Part shown: positions 60,799-64,000 of the stretch, piece by piece | Position numbering within the stretch: position 1 is the first letter of the stretch | How the letters are laid out: each line of letters opens with the position of its first letter | Source: an uncultured Lachnospiraceae bacterium | GTDB lineage: Bacteria > Bacillota > Clostridia > Lachnospirales > Lachnospiraceae | Direction: 5' to 3' | Length of the DNA: 64,000 nt | Assembly: GCA_910586725.1 (NCBI GenBank) | Contig: CAJUJL010000003.1 | Span: forward strand, 1 to 64,000 | Translations under genes and position numbers: made by a program | The notes under the pieces: generated by a model | Databases searched by the model: none | What the model saw: only the letters and a program-made list of their open reading frames with translations | What the model was told of the DNA's origin: nothing

Positions 60799-60815
60799 AG
60801 AACAAACAGATGTTC

Positions 60816-60829
60816 CGAACTTTTATTCG
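60816..60829. promoter_or_regulatory. LexA box 2
   Basis: CGAACTTTTATTCG, one mismatch from CGAACnnnnGTTCG, placed about 18 bp after the -10 of the YneA-like gene, where a bound repressor would block transcription. Confidence 0.8.
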
Positions 60830-60845
60830 AACAGGAGGAACTGCT

Positions 60846-61193
60846 ATGTCTGGTAATACAAATACAGGAACGGTTTATAAGAGGATTTTAGTAATTTTCA
60901 TTTTATTTTTTGCAGTTGTTGTTTCAATCGGAGGAAGCATATCAGGACTTGCAAAGGCAAGAAGAGAGGAAAAGGGCGCTTACAAATATTACACCAGTAT
61001 TCCCATTGGGAAGGGAGATACTTTATGGAGCATTGCAGTTGAGAATATCACGCCGGAATATGCCGGAATCGAAGAATATATTCAGGAGATACGCAGCTTG
61101 AATCATCTTTCTGACGATGGCATTCATGCGGGAAGATATTTGATGATTCCCCGCTACTTTGATGAATCTTTTGCCGGTTTGGATGAAATGTGA
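60846..61193 (+). CDS. YneA-like SOS cell-division inhibitor (membrane anchor + LysM)
   Basis: 115 residues from ATG 60846 after ACAGGAGGAACTGCT. One N-terminal membrane helix (ILVIFILFFAVVVSIGGSIS) and a C-terminal LysM domain (PIGKGDTLWSIAVENI, IRSLNHLSDDGIHAGRYLMIP). This is the architecture and genomic position of YneA, which halts septation in B. subtilis during SOS; sequence identity in this family is low. The LexA-box-flanked promoter supports the assignment. Confidence 0.85.
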   Translation: MSGNTNTGTVYKRILVIFILFFAVVVSIGGSISGLAKARREEKGAYKYYTSIPIGKGDTLWSIAVENITPEYAGIEEYIQEIRSLNHLSDDGIHAGRYLMIPRYFDESFAGLDEM

Positions 61194-61197
61194 GACC

Positions 61198-61226
61198 TTG
61201 CAAAAACAGAAGAAAGATACTATACT
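61198..61226 (+). promoter_or_regulatory. sigma-A promoter of the YjfB-like gene
   Basis: TTGCAA (61198-61203), a 17-bp spacer and TATACT (61221-61226), starting just after the YneA-like stop. Confidence 0.75.
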
Positions 61227-61292
61227 AAAGAAGCCGAAGAATCAATGCGCAGAGAATATTTTGCGCACAGAATTATGCAGGAGGTATAGAAT

Positions 61293-61484
61293 ATGGATAT
61301 TCCTGGATTATCAATGGCGCTGGCGCAGACGAAGGTACAGAGTGATTTCAGCGTAGCGATGCTGAGCAAAGCGATGGACCTGGGCGAGACGTTAGGCGAC
61401 GGCATGGTTGCAATGCTGGATTCTGCCGCAATGGAGAATTCCGTAACACCTCATATCGGTGGCAATATTGACATCATGATATAG
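61293..61484 (+). CDS. YjfB-family small protein (putative motility protein)
   Basis: 63 residues from ATG 61293 behind a consensus AGGAGG. It begins MDIPGLSMALAQTKVQSDFSVAML and ends SVTPHIGGNIDIMI, matching the short YjfB-type proteins that often accompany flagellar genes. No flagellar or chemotaxis gene is visible in this window and its promoter looks like sigma-A, so a motility role is uncertain. Confidence 0.75.
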   Translation: MDIPGLSMALAQTKVQSDFSVAMLSKAMDLGETLGDGMVAMLDSAAMENSVTPHIGGNIDIMI

Positions 61485-61500
61485 GTTGGATTGCAACGGC

Positions 61501-61533
61501 ATGCGGGCAGATATGGTTTCTGCCCGCATTTTC
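61501..61533 (+). terminator. Terminator after the YjfB-like gene
   Basis: ATGCGGGCAGA (61501-61511) pairs with TCTGCCCGCAT (61519-61529), then TTTT. Confidence 0.85.
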
Positions 61534-61590
61534 ATCAGAAATGAAGCAAAGACGGCGCTGTCGCCGAAAGCAAAGATTTTGACAGGATGG

Positions 61591-62706
61591 TTAAGACGGG
61601 AGATATGAGCATATTTTTTGGGTCATTTCTTCTTGTTTGGATACATCTTTGCAAAAGAGTCTGACCGATATTTCAACCGCAGTTGGCGTAATATTTTTAT
61701 TTTCTCCTAAAAACAGCAGATCTTCTTTGGCGGGAGCGTTTGCAAGAAAGCGGCATACGGTCGTATTGAGTTTGTGAAAATGCGCAATCAGGCCTTTGTA
61801 ATCACGGATGGCATCTAAGATGCATCGTTTGTACAGAGCATCTTCGAAACTGCAGGTTGAGATGATCTGCATACAAAGACGAAGTTCTCCGGTTACATCC
61901 GAGGCTTCCATCAGTACGTCCGGCCGTTTTTGATAGGCGGCTAAGAAGCAGTTTTTCGCTCCCTCGTAATCTCTTTTTTCAAAAAAACGGGCCAGTTGAC
62001 CGCGAAGTATTTTGGTCTCATATTTTTCCCCGACCATTCCCACCTTGCATTCGCAGATACGCAGTTGATTCTGACGTATCCAGACTGTCTGCAAAAATTC
62101 TGATAAAAATCCAAACAATCGTTTCTGATAATTGTTATATCCGGTAAAATCCACTCGTTTTTGCACTTCAAAAAGAATATCAAACAGCCAGGCGCAGTAA
62201 CGGTCGAACTGCTCTTTGGATGTGATGAAAATATTTCCGAAATAAGTGTGCGCTCCGTGTACCAGAGAGTCAAAATGACCGGCATATGCAGGATATTTTT
62301 CTTTTAAAACGGCTCCTGTGACGGCCAGATCTTTGGCATGATGGTTTTCCCGGAAGCCTTCTTCATAGGAACAGGTCAGCGTCAGCAGTTTAGACGTGAT
62401 CATATCGTATTCGGAAAGAAGCGTCCGTAGCTTTTGTTCGGTAAAAAGCGAACCGTTTTCATCAATCAGATACCGTCTGTAATGGCATACGCCGATATAG
62501 TCGGATGCGCGGTAGTTTTTCCAGAGCCAGTACATGCCGGTCAGTTCACAGAAGTTTGCGTTATAGGAAGAGATGGAATCTTTTGTATGGTCTCCCAGAT
62601 AGCCAAGGTCTTTGGCATTGGCGCGGCCGACATGCAGAGGAACATACATGGAATCCTCCGGCGGCGTAAATGGTTTGTGTGTCATGACAAATATTTTTAT
62701 GGACAT
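61591..62706 (-). CDS. DUF4422-family glycosyltransferase-like protein
   Basis: 371 residues from ATG 62706 after GGGAGGCCTGT. The first 230 residues show the DUF4422 pattern: IKIFVMTHKPF, ELTGMYWLWKN, YIGVCHYRRYL, DMITSKL and a later HAKDLAVTGAVL. Members occur in capsule and exopolysaccharide clusters and are regarded as glycosyltransferases. The C-terminal ~140 residues are helical and unidentified. It lies 16 bases downstream of the activase-like gene on the same strand, an unexpected partner. Confidence 0.8.
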   Translation of the reverse strand: MSIKIFVMTHKPFTPPEDSMYVPLHVGRANAKDLGYLGDHTKDSISSYNANFCELTGMYWLWKNYRASDYIGVCHYRRYLIDENGSLFTEQKLRTLLSEYDMITSKLLTLTCSYEEGFRENHHAKDLAVTGAVLKEKYPAYAGHFDSLVHGAHTYFGNIFITSKEQFDRYCAWLFDILFEVQKRVDFTGYNNYQKRLFGFLSEFLQTVWIRQNQLRICECKVGMVGEKYETKILRGQLARFFEKRDYEGAKNCFLAAYQKRPDVLMEASDVTGELRLCMQIISTCSFEDALYKRCILDAIRDYKGLIAHFHKLNTTVCRFLANAPAKEDLLFLGENKNITPTAVEISVRLFCKDVSKQEEMTQKICSYLPS

Positions 62707-62722
62707 ACAGGCCTCCCTTGCG

Positions 62723-64000
62723 TCAATCATCGTTCTTTAAGTTTTTGCGGGCGGTTGAGAGCATGAGTTTGATACGGTTTAGTTGATTTACCTCACTTGC
62801 GCCAGGATCGTAGTCAATGGCTACGATATTTGCCAGAGGGTGCTGTTTACGCAGCTCTTTGATCACGCCTTTTCCAACAACATGGTTTGGCAGACAGCCA
62901 AAAGGCTGGGTGCAGACGATATTGTTTGTGCCCGTATGAATCAGTTCCAGCATCTCTCCCGTTAAAAACCAGCCTTCGCCGGTCTGGTTGCCAAGTGAAA
63001 CGATGTCTTTGGCATAAGCAGCAAGATCAGCAATTTTCGCCGGGGCGTCAAAACGGCTGCTTTTTTTGAATTCATTTGTGGCGGCCGCTCTGAGCCATTC
63101 AAAAAAGCGGATGCCGAGATTGGCGTTTCTGGCGGCCTGTTTTCTTTTTCCAAGGTGTTCTGTCTGGAAATTCTGGTTGTAAAACGTATAGAGCAGAAAA
63201 TCCGTTAAATCCGGAACAACAGCCTGCGCGCCCTCTGATTCCAGTAAATCCACCAGATGGTTGTTGGCAGCCGGATGAAATTTTACAAGGATTTCGCCGA
63301 CGATTCCTACGCGCGGCTTCCTTTCGTCTGTCAAAGGAAGACGATCGAAGTCTCTGATGATTTCCCGGCATAATTTTTTGTATTTTCGATGGGATAATAC
63401 ATGGGTTTGCGATACAAAGGAAATCACTTCTTTTTTCCATTTTTCATGCAGCGCGTTGGCCGAACCAGGGACTTTTTCATAAGGTCTGGTGCGGTAGAGG
63501 CAGCGCATAAAAATATCTCCGAATATCAGTGCGTAAAGGCCGCGCTGCAATAGGGGCAGCGTAAGCTTAAAGCCCGGATTTTCTTCCAGTCCGCTTAAAT
63601 TGATGGAAATAACCGGAACGTTCGGGTAACCTGCTTTTTCCAGGGCACGGCGGATAAAGCCGATGTAGTTGGAGGCACGGCATCCCCCGCCTGTCTGAGA
63701 AATCAGTATGGCGGTTTTGGTCATATCATATTTGCCGGAAAGCACGGCGTTCATAATTTGGCCCACGACAATCAGGGAAGGATAGCAGGCGTCGTTGTTG
63801 ACGTATTTTAAGCCGACGTCTACAGCGGTATGGTTATCGTTGCCAAGCACGTCGATCCGGTAACCGGCGGCCCAAAATGCGGGACGTAGCAGATCGAAGT
63901 GAATCGGCGACATCTGCGGACAGAGGATCGTATAGTTTTTTCGCATCTCTTTTGTAAATACGGTGCGGTTATAGTTGGATGGAACAATCATCCGCTCGCT
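62723..64000 (-). CDS. 2-hydroxyacyl-CoA dehydratase activase-related protein, C-terminal part (gene runs off the window)
   Basis: The frame is open through the right edge; an internal ATG at 63991 is not the true start, because SER precedes it in frame. The visible ~425 residues match the last third of very large (about 1400-residue) activase/BcrAD-BadFG-type proteins: NYTILCPQMSPIHF, NDACYPSLIVVGQIM, ISQTGGGCRASNYIGFIRRAL, RVGIVGEILVKFHPAANN and CTQPFGCLPNHVVGKGVIKEL. The Cys residues in DACYP, GGCRAS and FGCLP are probably metal or cluster ligands. The exact reaction in this long form is not established. Confidence 0.85.
   Translation of the reverse strand, partial: SERMIVPSNYNRTVFTKEMRKNYTILCPQMSPIHFDLLRPAFWAAGYRIDVLGNDNHTAVDVGLKYVNNDACYPSLIVVGQIMNAVLSGKYDMTKTAILISQTGGGCRASNYIGFIRRALEKAGYPNVPVISINLSGLEENPGFKLTLPLLQRGLYALIFGDIFMRCLYRTRPYEKVPGSANALHEKWKKEVISFVSQTHVLSHRKYKKLCREIIRDFDRLPLTDERKPRVGIVGEILVKFHPAANNHLVDLLESEGAQAVVPDLTDFLLYTFYNQNFQTEHLGKRKQAARNANLGIRFFEWLRAAATNEFKKSSRFDAPAKIADLAAYAKDIVSLGNQTGEGWFLTGEMLELIHTGTNNIVCTQPFGCLPNHVVGKGVIKELRKQHPLANIVAIDYDPGASEVNQLNRIKLMLSTARKNLKNDD

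Overview
The window reads as chromosomal DNA of a spore-forming, strictly anaerobic Firmicute of the Clostridia, most like a Lachnospiraceae gut bacterium. The evidence is: moderate-to-low GC; strong AGGAGG ribosome sites; frequent TTG/GTG starts; sporulation genes (spoIIGA, sigE, sigG, spoVB-like, a SpoVD-like PBP); an L27 with the Firmicute N-terminal extension next to its Prp protease; an OPT transporter paired with a PqqD-like protein; and a large secreted GH29 fucosidase with host-glycan binding modules. No rRNA, tRNA, CRISPR array, insertion sequence or prophage was recognised.

Layout. 1-4.0 kb is a decaying accessory stretch: a twice-deleted AbiEii toxin gene, an intact MATE exporter, a CRP/FNR regulator missing its sensor domain, and an intact GntR regulator with a strong promoter in front of a wrecked ABC transporter. 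4.0-11.9 kb holds a soluble protein with a detached GGADGPT motif, lepA, hemW, a response regulator, a PocR-type hybrid kinase and a Dabb protein. 12.0-23.6 kb is the division and wall cluster mraZ-rsmH-ftsL-PBP-PBP-mraY-murD-ftsW-divIB-ftsZ, with readable MraZ operator repeats. 23.7-27.8 kb is the spoIIGA-sigE locus, followed by a beta-CASP hydrolase and an inverted sigG. 27.9-35.4 kb carries an unknown small gene, a dapF-like gene, metF, spoVB-like, a cysteine desulfurase with mnmA, a PHP phosphatase and a HAD phosphatase. 35.5-39.0 kb is gap-pgk-tpiA with a 120-bp tandem repeat inside.

39.4-43.2 kb is an A/T-richer four-gene cassette (TIR protein, 504-aa protein of unknown family, SPFH-like protein, membrane protein with an SH3 domain). 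It is the best candidate here for an undescribed conflict or envelope-surveillance system: two of its proteins share a near-identical 11-residue tag. 43.4-51.5 kb has a second hybrid kinase/response regulator pair, OPT + PqqD-like, a CapA-like lipoprotein and trmD. 51.6-55.6 kb is the fucosidase. 55.6-60.0 kb is the ribosome/GTPase cluster rplU-prp-rpmA-obgE-yhbY-nadD-yqeK-rsfS. 60.0-61.2 kb is a divergent SOS pair (lexA and a YneA-like division inhibitor) with LexA boxes. The window ends with a YjfB-like small protein, a DUF4422 glycosyltransferase and the 3' part of a large dehydratase-activase gene that runs off the right edge.

Working together: the division cluster, the SOS inhibitor and the sporulation sigma factors control growth, arrest and differentiation. 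IscS-type desulfurase with MnmA, TrmD, LepA, Obg, YhbY and RsfS serve translation. The two phosphorelay modules (hybrid kinase with HPt plus a REC-only regulator) are built alike and are probably related by descent.
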